Notes under the pieces: generated by a model
What the model was told of the DNA's origin: nothing
Databases searched by the model: none
Seen by the model: only the letters and a program-made list of their open reading frames with translations
Source: Kitasatospora cathayae
GTDB taxonomy: Bacteria > Actinomycetota > Actinomycetes > Streptomycetales > Streptomycetaceae
Length of the DNA: 53,073 nucleotides
Assembly (NCBI RefSeq): GCF_027627435.1
Contig: NZ_CP115453.1
Span: 1 to 53,073 of the forward strand
Direction: 5' to 3'
Shown here: positions 37,467-46,167 of the stretch, piece by piece
Layout of the letters: each line of letters begins with the position of its first letter
Position numbering within the stretch: the first letter of the stretch is position 1
Made by a program: the position numbers and the translations under genes

Positions 37467-37970
37467 ATGACGAACCGCTACTTCGAGGCGCCCGACGACT
37501 ACGAGCCCGCGCCCGGTGACCCGCTCAGCGTTTTCCTGGGCGGCGGGATCACCGGCTGCCCCGACTGGCAGGCCCCGGCCGCCGAGGAGCTCCTGGACGT
37601 TGGCCTGATCGTCTTCAACCCGCGCCGCCGCTCGTTCCCGATCGACAACCCGGACGAGGCCCCGCGCCAGATCGCCTGGGAGCACCGGCACCTGCACCTG
37701 GCGGGCGTGACCTTGTTCTGGTTCCCCGCCGACCAGGTACAGCCCATCGCGCTCTTCGAGCTGGGAGCCGCCCTCGGTGAGGGCCGGCACATCGCGGTCG
37801 GTGCGGCGCCCGGCTATCCGAGGCGCCTGGACGTCGAGCACCAGGTCGCCCTCACCGGGAACACGAGGACGGTGCACGCCTCGCTCTCGGACGTGCTGGA
37901 CGAGGTGATCGCGCACGCTGCCCGGGCGGCCATGGTCCCGCTGGCGCCTCCGCCGGCCGAGCGGGGCTGA
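37467..37970 (+). CDS. Nucleoside 2-deoxyribosyltransferase-like protein
   Basis: The 167-aa protein has LSVFLGGGITGCPDWQ (GGITG loop), LLDVGLIVFNPRRRSFPI, APRQIAWEHRHLHLAGVTLFWF and ALFELGAALGEG (Glu in the nucleophile position). This is the pattern of the NDT-like family (DUF4406/Nuc_deoxyrib_tr2), enzymes that cleave or exchange the N-glycosidic bond of nucleosides. It may salvage nucleosides or degrade nucleotide signals. It stands alone before the relaxase region. The ATG is 22 nt after the short CCAAGGGCGG. Confidence 0.75.
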   Translation: MTNRYFEAPDDYEPAPGDPLSVFLGGGITGCPDWQAPAAEELLDVGLIVFNPRRRSFPIDNPDEAPRQIAWEHRHLHLAGVTLFWFPADQVQPIALFELGAALGEGRHIAVGAAPGYPRRLDVEHQVALTGNTRTVHASLSDVLDEVIAHAARAAMVPLAPPPAERG

Positions 37971-38111
37971 ATGCCCGGCGTTGTCCGGCGCGTACGGCGG
38001 CCAGCCGGGGAGCGTCCTGTCCGCGCCGGATGATGCCGGGCCGGGCCTGGGTCCGGGCGCGGCAAGCGGCCCGGTACCACAGGGATCAGCCAGCTGTTCT
38101 TCCGCCGGCCG

Positions 38112-41100
38112 TCAGCGGCCGCGGCTTGGCCCGCGGTGGCTTGGCGGTTCCGGCCCGCGGTAGTGCTGTTGCTGGCGGTACTGCTCCTGCAGGCGCTGCT
38201 GTTCCTGGCGGCGCTGCTCCTGGATCCGGGCGCGGTGTTCCCGGCGGCGGGTGTTCTCGGCCGTGTTGCGTTCCGGCGACATCTGCTTGCGCAGCCGGGC
38301 CTCCTCGACCAGGCCTTCGGCGCGCGCGCGGTGGTCGGCGGCGCTGGTGCGGTGCCGCTCGGCCTCGGAGAGGGCGCGCTGGTAGGCGTTGGTGTCCGCG
38401 CGGTGCGCGTGGCGGGTGATCCGGGCCAGGTGGTCCTCGGGGGCCTCGTCGCGCTGGATCTGGGACCGGCCGCGCAGCTTCCAGGCCTCGCGCTCGGCGT
38501 CCCGGGCGGCGTTGAGCAGCTCGTTGCGCTGCCGGTCAAGCTGGTCGATCAGCGCGCGGCGCTCGGTGAGCCGCTCCCCTAGGGCGTCGGCCACCTCGTG
38601 CATGCCCGCCGCGCGGAAGGTGAGCTTGGTGAACCGCTTCGCGGCCTTCTGCTGCACCAGTTCCTGGATGCGGTATTCGCGGCGCTGCTCCTCCCACAGG
38701 GCGAGGACCCTCGTGTGGTTCTCGTCGGCCTGGCGGGTGAGCTCATCGGCGAGCTGCAGCTGCTCCTGGGACTGGTGCAGGTAGCCGACCAGTTCGGCGA
38801 CGCGCGCGGCGGCCGGGGCGCGGTCGGTGCCGAGGACCGGGCCGAGCTCGTCGACGGTGCGCTGGGCCGCGGCGGCGAGCTTGTCCGCCGCGGCCGCCTT
38901 CTCCAGGGCGCTGTCGTGGGCGCGCTTGATGTCGATGACGTGCCCGAACTCGCGCTGGCGCCAGGAGGGGATCGCGGCGTCGGCGGCCAGGCGGGCCACC
39001 CGCTGCTCGGCCTCGGCCTTGCGCGAGGCTTCCTGCTGCGCCGCCAGGGCGCGGGCCTGCTCGGCGACGGCCGCCAGGACGGCCGGGTCGATGGTCGGCG
39101 CGGCCGGCGCCGGGCGTTCGACGAGCGCCGTGGCCGTCGCCTGCTGCCAGGTGGTGCGGATCCGGTCGGCAGCGGGTGCCGCCTCGTGGTGGCGGGCGGC
39201 GCGCTGCTCGGCCGCGCGGGCGAGTCGGCCAAGGTGCCCGCTGCGGTGCGGCTGCTGTTCGTCGCGCTCGACCTGGTCGGCGGCAGCCCGGGCGGTGGCG
39301 CGGTGGGTCCGGGTGGTCGCGGTCGTCCGCCGGGACCGGGCCTGGCGGCCTCGCTCGTCGGCGAGCTCCTCGGGCCGGTGCCGGTCGGCGCTGATCCGGT
39401 CGCGGGCGTCCTCGACCAGGATGTCGATGTCCTGGCGCCCGGCCGGCTCCCCGGCCTCGGGCCCGGCGGTGCGGGTGCGCCAGGGCTCCAGCACCGCGGC
39501 CGCCTCCGGCCGCCGGAGCGAGGCCTGCGGCTGCGCCAGGACCGGGCCGTTCTCCAGCCCCGAGAGCGGTGCGGCCGGCTCCACGGTGACGAGCAGCACG
39601 GCGGGTTCGGCGGTGCGCAGGGCGAGGCCTCCGCCACCGCCGGGACCATGCGGTTCGGGACCGCGCGGGGTGCGCCGCGGGCGGCCCGGGCCAGAGGGGC
39701 CGGGCCCGTCACCACCGTTGGGGGTGTTGGGTCCAACGGGTCCTCGCTCGGCCACGCGACCGGTGATCATGCCTTCGGCGCTGTCCGCGTCCAGCGTCTT
39801 GCCGTAAGCGGAGACCGCGCGCAGCAGCAGCTGGCCGGGACTGGCCGGGGCGCCGAGGCGGGCCCGGGTGCCTTCGTCCTCGACGCTCTGCAGGGGCAGC
39901 CACAGGTCCGAGCGTTCCTTGGCGCGGGTGATCGCCGGGTACAGGGTGAAGGCGTCGGCGCCGGTGCCGTTGACCAGCGCGCGCATCGCGGTCAGGCCCT
40001 GGGCGGCGGTGACGGTCATGGCGTAGGCGTGGGTGAGGGCGCCCTCGGCGATCTGGTCGCGGGTCAGCCACGCCTGCTCGGTGACGAGCTTGTCGGGTCC
40101 GGCCCCCCGCTGCCACTGCACCAGGGCGCCGCGCTGGTCGACGGTCAGGACCACGCCGCGGTAGCCGTTGAGGATGTCCGGTTCGCTGCCTGCGGTGCGC
40201 CGGGATCGGCGGTCGTTGACCTTCGTGCGGACCAGGTCGCCGACCGCGAGGTCGAGCACGCGCCCGTCGGCCAGGGCGAAGGCGTGGTCTGCGCCGAGTT
40301 CGCCGGCGGCGCGGCGAATCTGGCGCGCCCCGGCGTTGAGAGCGTCGACATCCGCGTTGCGTCCGGCGAGCAGCAGCAGGTTGCGCAGGTTCTCGTGCGG
40401 ATCGGACCAGCGGTGGCGCTCGCTGCTCCAGACGGTGAGCATCGCGGCGGTGGTCTGCTCGCCGATCTCGGTGGCGTGGACGTGGCCGGCGTCGGCGAGC
40501 CGGGCGAGCGCGGTGGAGCGCCCGCCGGTGCGCCACACGGTCAGCGCGTCGCGCTCGACGGCGGCACGCTGGCGGCGGTTCTCCTTCAGCGCCAGACCCT
40601 GGACGGTGCGGTGGATCTCGGCGAAACCACCGCCGACGCCGATCGGCTGGAGCTGCTGCTCGTCACCGACCAGCACGAGCTTGGTACCGGTCTCGGCGGT
40701 GTGGGCGAGCAGCTTGGCGAGGGTTCGGTCGTCCGCCATCGCCGCCTCGTCGACGACCAGGACGTCGATTCCCGCGAGGCCTTCGCCGTCCTGGATGCGT
40801 AGCAGCCAGGACGCCACGGTGGTGGAGGTGATGCCGGATTCGGCCTGCAGGTTCTGCGCGGCAACCGCCATCATCGCGGCGCCGGCGACGGTCAGCCCGG
40901 CCTGCTCCCAGGTGTGCCGGGCGGCGGAGAGCATCGTGGTCTTGCCCGCCCCGGCGAGGCCCTGGACGGTGTCGACGCCGTGCCCGGCGGTCAGCAGCCG
41001 CAGCACCGCGGCGCGCTGCTCACCACTCAGCTGCAGCTGCTTGGCGGCCTCGAACACGGCCGTCTCGCGGACCGCCTCGACCGGGTCGACGATGGCGGCA

Positions 41101-42743
41101 TGGTCGGCGATCCGCTCCGCGGGAACGGTGGTGATGACCTGCTCGGCGGCCAGCACGTCCACCGTGGTGTACCGGGCCGCGTTGGTGTGGTGGGAGGCGT
41201 GCAGGTCCGCCAGCGCGACCGCGTACCCGGCCTCGGCGAGGACCTGGTCGGTGAGTGTCTCCAGCTCCAGGTGCCCGTACAGGCCGGGCGGCAGCGCGCG
41301 GGCGACCTCGGCCAGGGCCTGTGCCCTGGAGAGGTCCTTGCGCTTGCTGGTGACGCCGGTCTCGGGGTCGAAGACCTGCGAGGCGAGCCCGGCCAGGTCG
41401 GGCAGATCGAGGCCTTCACCAGGTCCGGCTGCCCCCGGGAACGCGGCGGCCAGCACCTGCCGCAGGCGTTCCTCGCCGCCCTGTCCGTGTCGGTCGGCGA
41501 GCACCTGGACGGCGTTGGCGTGCCACGCCGTGAGGACGTCTACCTCGGCGATGTCCTGCTTGGCCTCGCGCTGCTTGGCGGCCAGGACGCGGCGCTGCGC
41601 GGTGCTCAGCTCAGCCCCGCCGGCCTCGAGGATCTGCCGGTTGCGGCGCGAGAAGGAGCCGCGCAGCTCGGTGGGGACGGCCGCGATCTCCCACTCGCGG
41701 TTCGCCTCGTTGTACTCCCACGCCACGCCCAGGCGCTCGGTCAGCGCGGTGCGGAACAGCGCCTTCTGGAGCTCGTTCGCGGCGTGGGAGTGACGGCGAA
41801 GGTCGCGCCCGCCGGACGCCGGGGAGCGCCACTTTCCGTCCTCGCACCTCACCATCCGGGCCAGGACGACGTGCGCGTGCAGGTGCGGATCGCCCACCGA
41901 CCCGGCGACCGGGCGGGCGCTCTTGTGGGTCATGATCCAGCCGAGGAACCCGGAGGACGCGACGCGTTCGGCGATCTCTCCGTCGCCCTGGTGGCCGCTG
42001 ACGCCGTACGAGCACCACGTCTCCAGCGCGCTCACCGCGCTGCGCACCGAGGCCAGGAACTCCTCCTCGATGATGCCCCGCACGTCGGCCGGGGCGAGTC
42101 CCCACGCGGTCGAGACGGACTTCGGGAGCGTGAAGCCGATGTCGTCTCCGGCGACGTCCACGCGCTCGCGGTCGCCGGCGTGCCGCCACGCCGAGGCGAG
42201 CGCGGCGGGCCGGTAGACGCTCTCCAGCTCGATGCCGGCGGCGGTGGCCAGCTGTGCGAGAGCGGTCACCGGGGCGCGGTGCTCGCCGCCGTCACGCAGG
42301 TTCATCCGCTCGAGCCGGGCCAGTCGCTCGCGCAGGTCCCGGGTCGGCATCAAGGCGGCGGGCGACGCCGCTCCGGCCCGGTCGGCGGCGTCGCGAAGGG
42401 CGGCGAGCAGCGGCGCCGCGCTGAGCTTTCCGGCGTCGGCGACCCGCCACACCGGGTTCGTCAGCTGCTCGCGGGTGGCCGGGTGCTGGCCCGACATCAG
42501 GGCTCGGGCGGCGTGCGGATCGACCCGCTCTCCGGCCACCAGGCCGACCTCGGCCAGGCCTGCGCCGATCCACTCCAGGGGCCGTGCCTTGCCGTCCAGG
42601 CGGTATTCGACGGCCGCGCTCGCGCCGTGGTCGGGATGCCGCTCCCCGGGCCCGGGGGCTTTCTGGTGTTCGCGGTCGCAGCCGTCGCCTTCGATCAGGC
42701 GGTATTCGATCTGCGCCTCGGAGCGGATCGCCGTGACAGCCAC
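38112..42743 (-). CDS. MobF-type conjugative relaxase/helicase (TraA/TrwC-like)
   Basis: The 1543-aa protein has an N-terminal TrwC-type relaxase domain (about 1-330) with candidate catalytic tyrosines (EYRL at 14 and 47) and the metal-binding triad HLHAH (H287, H289, H291). It continues with an SF1B helicase: Walker A GLAGAGKTT (about 593-601), DVLVVDEAAM (about 657-666), and later YAMTVTAAQGLTA. A long basic, coiled-coil-rich C terminus follows (about 1050-1543), which includes an in-frame copy of the dispersed repeat (VGPNTPNG). Relaxases nick oriT and pilot one strand into the recipient. The start is GTG 42743. It diverges from an SF1 helicase gene across a G/T-rich spacer. Confidence 0.9.
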   Translation of the reverse strand: MAVTAIRSEAQIEYRLIEGDGCDREHQKAPGPGERHPDHGASAAVEYRLDGKARPLEWIGAGLAEVGLVAGERVDPHAARALMSGQHPATREQLTNPVWRVADAGKLSAAPLLAALRDAADRAGAASPAALMPTRDLRERLARLERMNLRDGGEHRAPVTALAQLATAAGIELESVYRPAALASAWRHAGDRERVDVAGDDIGFTLPKSVSTAWGLAPADVRGIIEEEFLASVRSAVSALETWCSYGVSGHQGDGEIAERVASSGFLGWIMTHKSARPVAGSVGDPHLHAHVVLARMVRCEDGKWRSPASGGRDLRRHSHAANELQKALFRTALTERLGVAWEYNEANREWEIAAVPTELRGSFSRRNRQILEAGGAELSTAQRRVLAAKQREAKQDIAEVDVLTAWHANAVQVLADRHGQGGEERLRQVLAAAFPGAAGPGEGLDLPDLAGLASQVFDPETGVTSKRKDLSRAQALAEVARALPPGLYGHLELETLTDQVLAEAGYAVALADLHASHHTNAARYTTVDVLAAEQVITTVPAERIADHAAIVDPVEAVRETAVFEAAKQLQLSGEQRAAVLRLLTAGHGVDTVQGLAGAGKTTMLSAARHTWEQAGLTVAGAAMMAVAAQNLQAESGITSTTVASWLLRIQDGEGLAGIDVLVVDEAAMADDRTLAKLLAHTAETGTKLVLVGDEQQLQPIGVGGGFAEIHRTVQGLALKENRRQRAAVERDALTVWRTGGRSTALARLADAGHVHATEIGEQTTAAMLTVWSSERHRWSDPHENLRNLLLLAGRNADVDALNAGARQIRRAAGELGADHAFALADGRVLDLAVGDLVRTKVNDRRSRRTAGSEPDILNGYRGVVLTVDQRGALVQWQRGAGPDKLVTEQAWLTRDQIAEGALTHAYAMTVTAAQGLTAMRALVNGTGADAFTLYPAITRAKERSDLWLPLQSVEDEGTRARLGAPASPGQLLLRAVSAYGKTLDADSAEGMITGRVAERGPVGPNTPNGGDGPGPSGPGRPRRTPRGPEPHGPGGGGGLALRTAEPAVLLVTVEPAAPLSGLENGPVLAQPQASLRRPEAAAVLEPWRTRTAGPEAGEPAGRQDIDILVEDARDRISADRHRPEELADERGRQARSRRTTATTRTHRATARAAADQVERDEQQPHRSGHLGRLARAAEQRAARHHEAAPAADRIRTTWQQATATALVERPAPAAPTIDPAVLAAVAEQARALAAQQEASRKAEAEQRVARLAADAAIPSWRQREFGHVIDIKRAHDSALEKAAAADKLAAAAQRTVDELGPVLGTDRAPAAARVAELVGYLHQSQEQLQLADELTRQADENHTRVLALWEEQRREYRIQELVQQKAAKRFTKLTFRAAGMHEVADALGERLTERRALIDQLDRQRNELLNAARDAEREAWKLRGRSQIQRDEAPEDHLARITRHAHRADTNAYQRALSEAERHRTSAADHRARAEGLVEEARLRKQMSPERNTAENTRRREHRARIQEQRRQEQQRLQEQYRQQQHYRGPEPPSHRGPSRGR
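39717..39743. repeat. Dispersed element inside the relaxase gene
   Basis: CCGTTGGGGGTGTTGGG followed by TCCAACGGG lies within the relaxase coding sequence and encodes GPNTPNG on the minus strand. It is one of two family members inside a reading frame. Confidence 0.5.
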
Positions 42744-42859
42744 GCGACGAATCCCCTCCCCTGTGCCCGCAGAACGCCCCCGTGGCGGCCTGGAAACGCC
42801 TCGCCCTCACCCTGCGCCGACGCGGTGGTGTTCGCGCGGCCTGTGTCCGTGTATCGGAG

Positions 42860-43071
42860 ATACCCAGGCACATGTTCGTGGAGCGTGGCTTGATCGTTTT
42901 GTGTGGTCAGTATCTGCTTGATGGTTGTTGTGGTTCAAGTTGCTTGGTCGGTGTGCTGCTGTTCTGTGATGGTGATTTGGTCGCTGTGTCTGTTTTTGTC
43001 CTGATGTTGGGTCTGTTTTCGCTGATGGGCTTGCTGTTGGGGTCGAGGTGATTCCGCAGAACGGTGGAATC
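42860..43071. other. G/T-biased spacer, candidate oriT
   Basis: About 200 bp between the divergent relaxase and helicase genes are strongly enriched in G and T on the plus strand (runs such as GGTTGTTGTGGTT, GTCTGTTTTTGTCC, TTGCTGTTGGGGTCGAGGTG) with very few A or C. At its right edge is an inverted repeat GATTCC-N10-GGAATC (43050-43071). Strand asymmetry plus an inverted repeat next to a relaxase gene are expected of a transfer origin. A reading frame across it (42782-43051) is an artefact of the base composition. Confidence 0.5.
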
Positions 43072-43105
43072 GTCCGGGGGAATCGCCGGGCGGGGGCTTG
43101 TGACC

Positions 43106-45232
43106 ATGGCCAGGGTTTCGTCACAGTTGCTTCTTGTGACGGAATCCGAGGGGACCACAGGACTGTGCACCGCTCCCGCCCGCGGGGGCGGTGACGGCGG
43201 GCTGTGCGGCAAGCCGCTCGCCCGCAAGAAGACCGGACGGGCGGCGCTCTACTGCAGCCACGCCTGCCGCCAGGCCGCGCTGCGCCAGCGCCAGAGAGCC
43301 ACCGCCGGCCCCGCGCTGCTCGGCCAGGCCCAGGCCCTGCTGCGCGAAGTCGATCCTCTCGCCGCCGCCGAGCAGCTGCACCTCATGCCGCTCGGCGACG
43401 AGCAGCTCGCCGCGTTCATCCGCCACGCCCGCGCGGTGCGCAACGGGCTGCGCGGGATGTACGCCGTCCTCGGCGTCCAGCTGCGCCCGCTCGATCTCCA
43501 GGACACCCGCGAGCGGCTGCGCGAACCCCGCGCCGCGAAGGCCGCCCCTGCGCCGGCCGCACCTGGGCAGGAGGAGCTGCCCGCAGCCCTGGTCGCCGCG
43601 ATCGAGGAACCGGCCACCGCCGCGGCGAAGGCCGTCGCGCCGCCGAAGCCGCGCCGCGCGGCACCCGACCGGCCGCCGGTCGCCGGCCTGGTCCCGACCG
43701 ATGAGCAGCACGCCATCATCGACGCCTGCCTCGGCGGCGGCGACCTGGTCGTGGAGGCCGGCGCGGGCACCGGCAAGACGTCGACGCTGCGCATGGTCGC
43801 CACCGCCCTCGGCTCCCGGCGCGGCCTGTACATCGCCTTCAACAAGGTCACCGCCGACGAGGCCAAGAAGTCGTTTCCCAAGACGATCGACTGCCGCACC
43901 GCGTACTCCCTCGCCTACCGGGCCACCAGCGACGCCATGAAGGCCCGCCTCAACGGTCCGCGGGTACCGGCCAGCCGCTCGGCGGAGATCCTGCGCATCC
44001 TGGAGCCGCTGCGCGTCAACGCCGATCTCCTGCTGACCCCGGAGACGCAGGCCCGCCTCGCCCTGGAGGCCCTCCAGCAGTTCTGCTACTCCGACGACCG
44101 GGTCGTCGGCGCGCACCATGTCCGCCCGCCGAAGGGACTGACCGATCGGGAGGAGCAGCTGCTGCGCGAGGCGGTGCTGCCGTACGCGACGGCGGCCTGG
44201 GAGGACGTCACCTCGCCGCGCGGGCGGCTGCACTACGCCCACGACCACTACCTCAAGGCGTGGGCGCTCACGAGCCCGAAGCTGCGGGCCGACTACGTGC
44301 TGCTGGACGAGGCACAGGACTCCAACCCGGTCATCGCCGACCTGGTGCAGGCGCAGGAGCACGCGCAGCGGATCGCGGTCGGCGATTCGAACCAGGCGAT
44401 CTACGGCTGGCGCGGGGCCGTGGACGCCCTGGTCACGTGGCCCGCCCGCCGGCGGCTGCGGCTGACCGAGTCGTGGCGCTTCGGCCCGGCCGTCGCCGCC
44501 GAGGCGAACAAGTGGCTCACCCTGCTCGGCAGCACGATGCGCCTGACCGGCTCGGGGCCGGACACCCGGGTGGTCGACGGCGGCCTGGACAAGCCCGAGG
44601 CTCTGCTGTGCCGCACCAACGCCGAGGCGATGCGCCAGGCTATGGTCGCGCTCGCCGCGAACAAGCGCCCGGCCCTGGCCGGCGGCGCCGGAGCCATCAG
44701 GGCCCTGGCCGAGGCTGCCATCACCCTGCAGCAGGGCAAGGGCTGCTCCCACCCCGAGCTGATCGCGTTCACCACCTGGGACCAGGTCCGCCAGTTCGTG
44801 GCCCAGGACAAGTCCGCCGGGGAGCTGCGTACGTTCGTGCGGCTGATCGACTCGCACGGCGCCGAGGGCATCCTCAAGGCCTGCGGCCAGCTGGTCGGCG
44901 AGCGCGGCGCGGACGTGACGATCTCGACCGCGCACAAGGCCAAGGGCCGCGAGTGGGACACCGTCGCGGTGTGCGGCGACTTCGACGAGCCGAAGCCGGA
45001 CGAGCGGACCGGGGTGGTCCCGCCGCCTCGCCGCGACGACATGATGCTCGCCTACGTCACCGTCACCCGTGCCCGCAAGGCCCTGGACCGCTCGGGTCTG
45101 GCCTGGGTTGACCAGTACGGCGGCGGGCCCGCCGGCCGAACTGTGCCCCGCAGTCTCACCGCAGTGGGCCGCGCGGCGCGGAACCTGGCGGCCATGGAGA
45201 CCTGGTCGCCCGACCTCGACCTGGACGGCTGA
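43106..45232 (+). CDS. SF1A helicase (UvrD/Rep-like) with N-terminal zinc element
   Basis: This is a protein of about 708 aa. The N terminus has a small Cys element (LCGKPLARKKTG, ALYCSHACRQAAL), a likely zinc finger, then an Ala/Pro linker. The motor shows PTDEQHAIIDA (Q motif), GAGTGKTST (219-226), YVLLDEAQDSNP (about 400-411), GDSNQAIYGWRGA, SWRFGP, TISTAHKAKGREWD and AYVTVTRARKAL, a complete UvrD-type set without large 2B insertions. It should unwind DNA 3'-5'. ATG 43106 is my best start (GGGG upstream); an in-frame ATG at 43064 is possible. Divergent linkage to the relaxase suggests a role in transfer or replication. Confidence 0.88.
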   Translation: MARVSSQLLLVTESEGTTGLCTAPARGGGDGGLCGKPLARKKTGRAALYCSHACRQAALRQRQRATAGPALLGQAQALLREVDPLAAAEQLHLMPLGDEQLAAFIRHARAVRNGLRGMYAVLGVQLRPLDLQDTRERLREPRAAKAAPAPAAPGQEELPAALVAAIEEPATAAAKAVAPPKPRRAAPDRPPVAGLVPTDEQHAIIDACLGGGDLVVEAGAGTGKTSTLRMVATALGSRRGLYIAFNKVTADEAKKSFPKTIDCRTAYSLAYRATSDAMKARLNGPRVPASRSAEILRILEPLRVNADLLLTPETQARLALEALQQFCYSDDRVVGAHHVRPPKGLTDREEQLLREAVLPYATAAWEDVTSPRGRLHYAHDHYLKAWALTSPKLRADYVLLDEAQDSNPVIADLVQAQEHAQRIAVGDSNQAIYGWRGAVDALVTWPARRRLRLTESWRFGPAVAAEANKWLTLLGSTMRLTGSGPDTRVVDGGLDKPEALLCRTNAEAMRQAMVALAANKRPALAGGAGAIRALAEAAITLQQGKGCSHPELIAFTTWDQVRQFVAQDKSAGELRTFVRLIDSHGAEGILKACGQLVGERGADVTISTAHKAKGREWDTVAVCGDFDEPKPDERTGVVPPPRRDDMMLAYVTVTRARKALDRSGLAWVDQYGGGPAGRTVPRSLTAVGRAARNLAAMETWSPDLDLDG

Positions 45233-45254
45233 CCGGCTCGCCGCACACGCTGCC

Positions 45255-45291
45255 GCGCCCCCGTTGGACCTGTCAGGTCCAACGGGGGCGC
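45255..45291. terminator. Near-perfect palindromic terminator (GTTGGACC family)
   Basis: GCGCCCCCGTTGGACCTG (45255-45272) pairs with its exact complement (45274-45291). It lies between the convergent helicase gene and the leftward gene at 45305 and can stop both. It is a clear dispersed-family member. Confidence 0.78.
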
Positions 45292-45304
45292 GCTGTGGCT
45301 GCAG

Positions 45305-45676
45305 CTACCGGGCGTCGGGCAGCAGTTCGGCGAGCATGGCGGTGAGCGGGGCGAGCTGGTCCGGCTGGATGGTCACCTTCCCGCGGTCGCCGTGGTCGGG
45401 GTCGATCAGGAGCAGCATGGTCGACCCTGCGTCCTTGCCGTGGGACTCGGTGGGGATCTGGTCGAGGAGCTGCCACAGGATGCCGGCGAGCTCGGCGCGG
45501 GAGCAGTCGATCTGGTCGAGCGAGAGGGGCGCCCTGGGCGCGGGGGTGGTCATGGCGGTCATGCTGGCGGGGCGGCGGCAGGTCAGGGCGGTGATCCGGT
45601 TCAGGATCACCAGAACGGAGTCGAGCGTCTGCAGGTACGGCTGCAGGTCGGCGAGCAGCTGGTTGAAGTCGTGCAC
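45305..45676 (-). CDS. Hypothetical protein, 123 aa
   Basis: It starts at GTG 45676, with GAGGAG 9 nt upstream. A helical soluble protein (HDFNQLLADLQPYLQTLDSVLVIL; LDQIDCSRAELAGILWQLLDQI) with a polar loop and a beta-like segment (STMLLLIDPDHGDRGKVTI). No family is recognised. It converges with the helicase gene; the shared terminator lies between. Confidence 0.62.
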   Translation of the reverse strand: MHDFNQLLADLQPYLQTLDSVLVILNRITALTCRRPASMTAMTTPAPRAPLSLDQIDCSRAELAGILWQLLDQIPTESHGKDAGSTMLLLIDPDHGDRGKVTIQPDQLAPLTAMLAELLPDAR

Positions 45677-45822
45677 GGGGAGGGTCTCCTCGCGGTGGAT
45701 CGGGCTGGGCCCGGCGCAGGCTCTCTGCACCCCTTGGCTGCGCGAACCATCCCTTTGGCAGGACGGCCCGGTCGCACGGGGCCGGAATCCAGTCCGTTGA
45801 GGTGGTCCGGTCGCCCGCCCGA

Positions 45823-45850
45823 CCCTATTGGACCCAATAGGGGTAATAGG
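45823..45850. repeat. Dispersed element CCCTATTGG-AC-CCAATAGGG
   Basis: A 9-bp stem with a 2-nt centre followed by GTAATAGGTC. It is an A/T-richer member of the family upstream of the leftward gene at 45676. Confidence 0.5.
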
Positions 45851-45956
45851 TCTAGTCGGCAGCGGAGTTGGCGCATCGTCGCAGTTCGGTGATGGTGAGT
45901 TGGCCACGGGCGGCCGTCGCTTCACGCGCATGCGCGGAGGGGGCCGTCCCAAATAC

Positions 45957-46000
45957 CCGAAGCCCCGGTCCGGCTCGTTGGAGCCGGACCGGGGCTTCGG
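45957..46000. terminator. 20-bp perfect hairpin terminator
   Basis: The arm starting CCGAAGCCCCGGTCC (45957-45976) pairs perfectly with 45981-46000 around GTTG. It lies downstream of the leftward sigma-factor operon. Confidence 0.78.
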
Positions 46001-46167
46001 TTGTTCAGCGACCCCCTACTAGGTGGATCAGTTCAGCTGCGGCGGCGGCGAGCTGGCCGACGGCGGCTCCGGCCAGAGCTGCCCCCACTGCCTGTGCCGC
46101 GCCGGTGGCCAGGTCGCGGCGTGTACGCCGCAGCACCGGCCGCCGCCGCGGGGTGGAGATCCCATCA

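Noticed and set aside
38598..40802. 734-aa plus-strand frame opposite the relaxase gene
   Set aside because: Antisense shadow of a well-supported relaxase/helicase; no recognisable protein features.
42782..43051. 89-aa frame across the relaxase-helicase spacer, rich in Leu/Val/Cys
   Set aside because: The hydrophobic composition follows directly from the G/T-rich DNA; there is no SD and its start lies in the relaxase promoter region.
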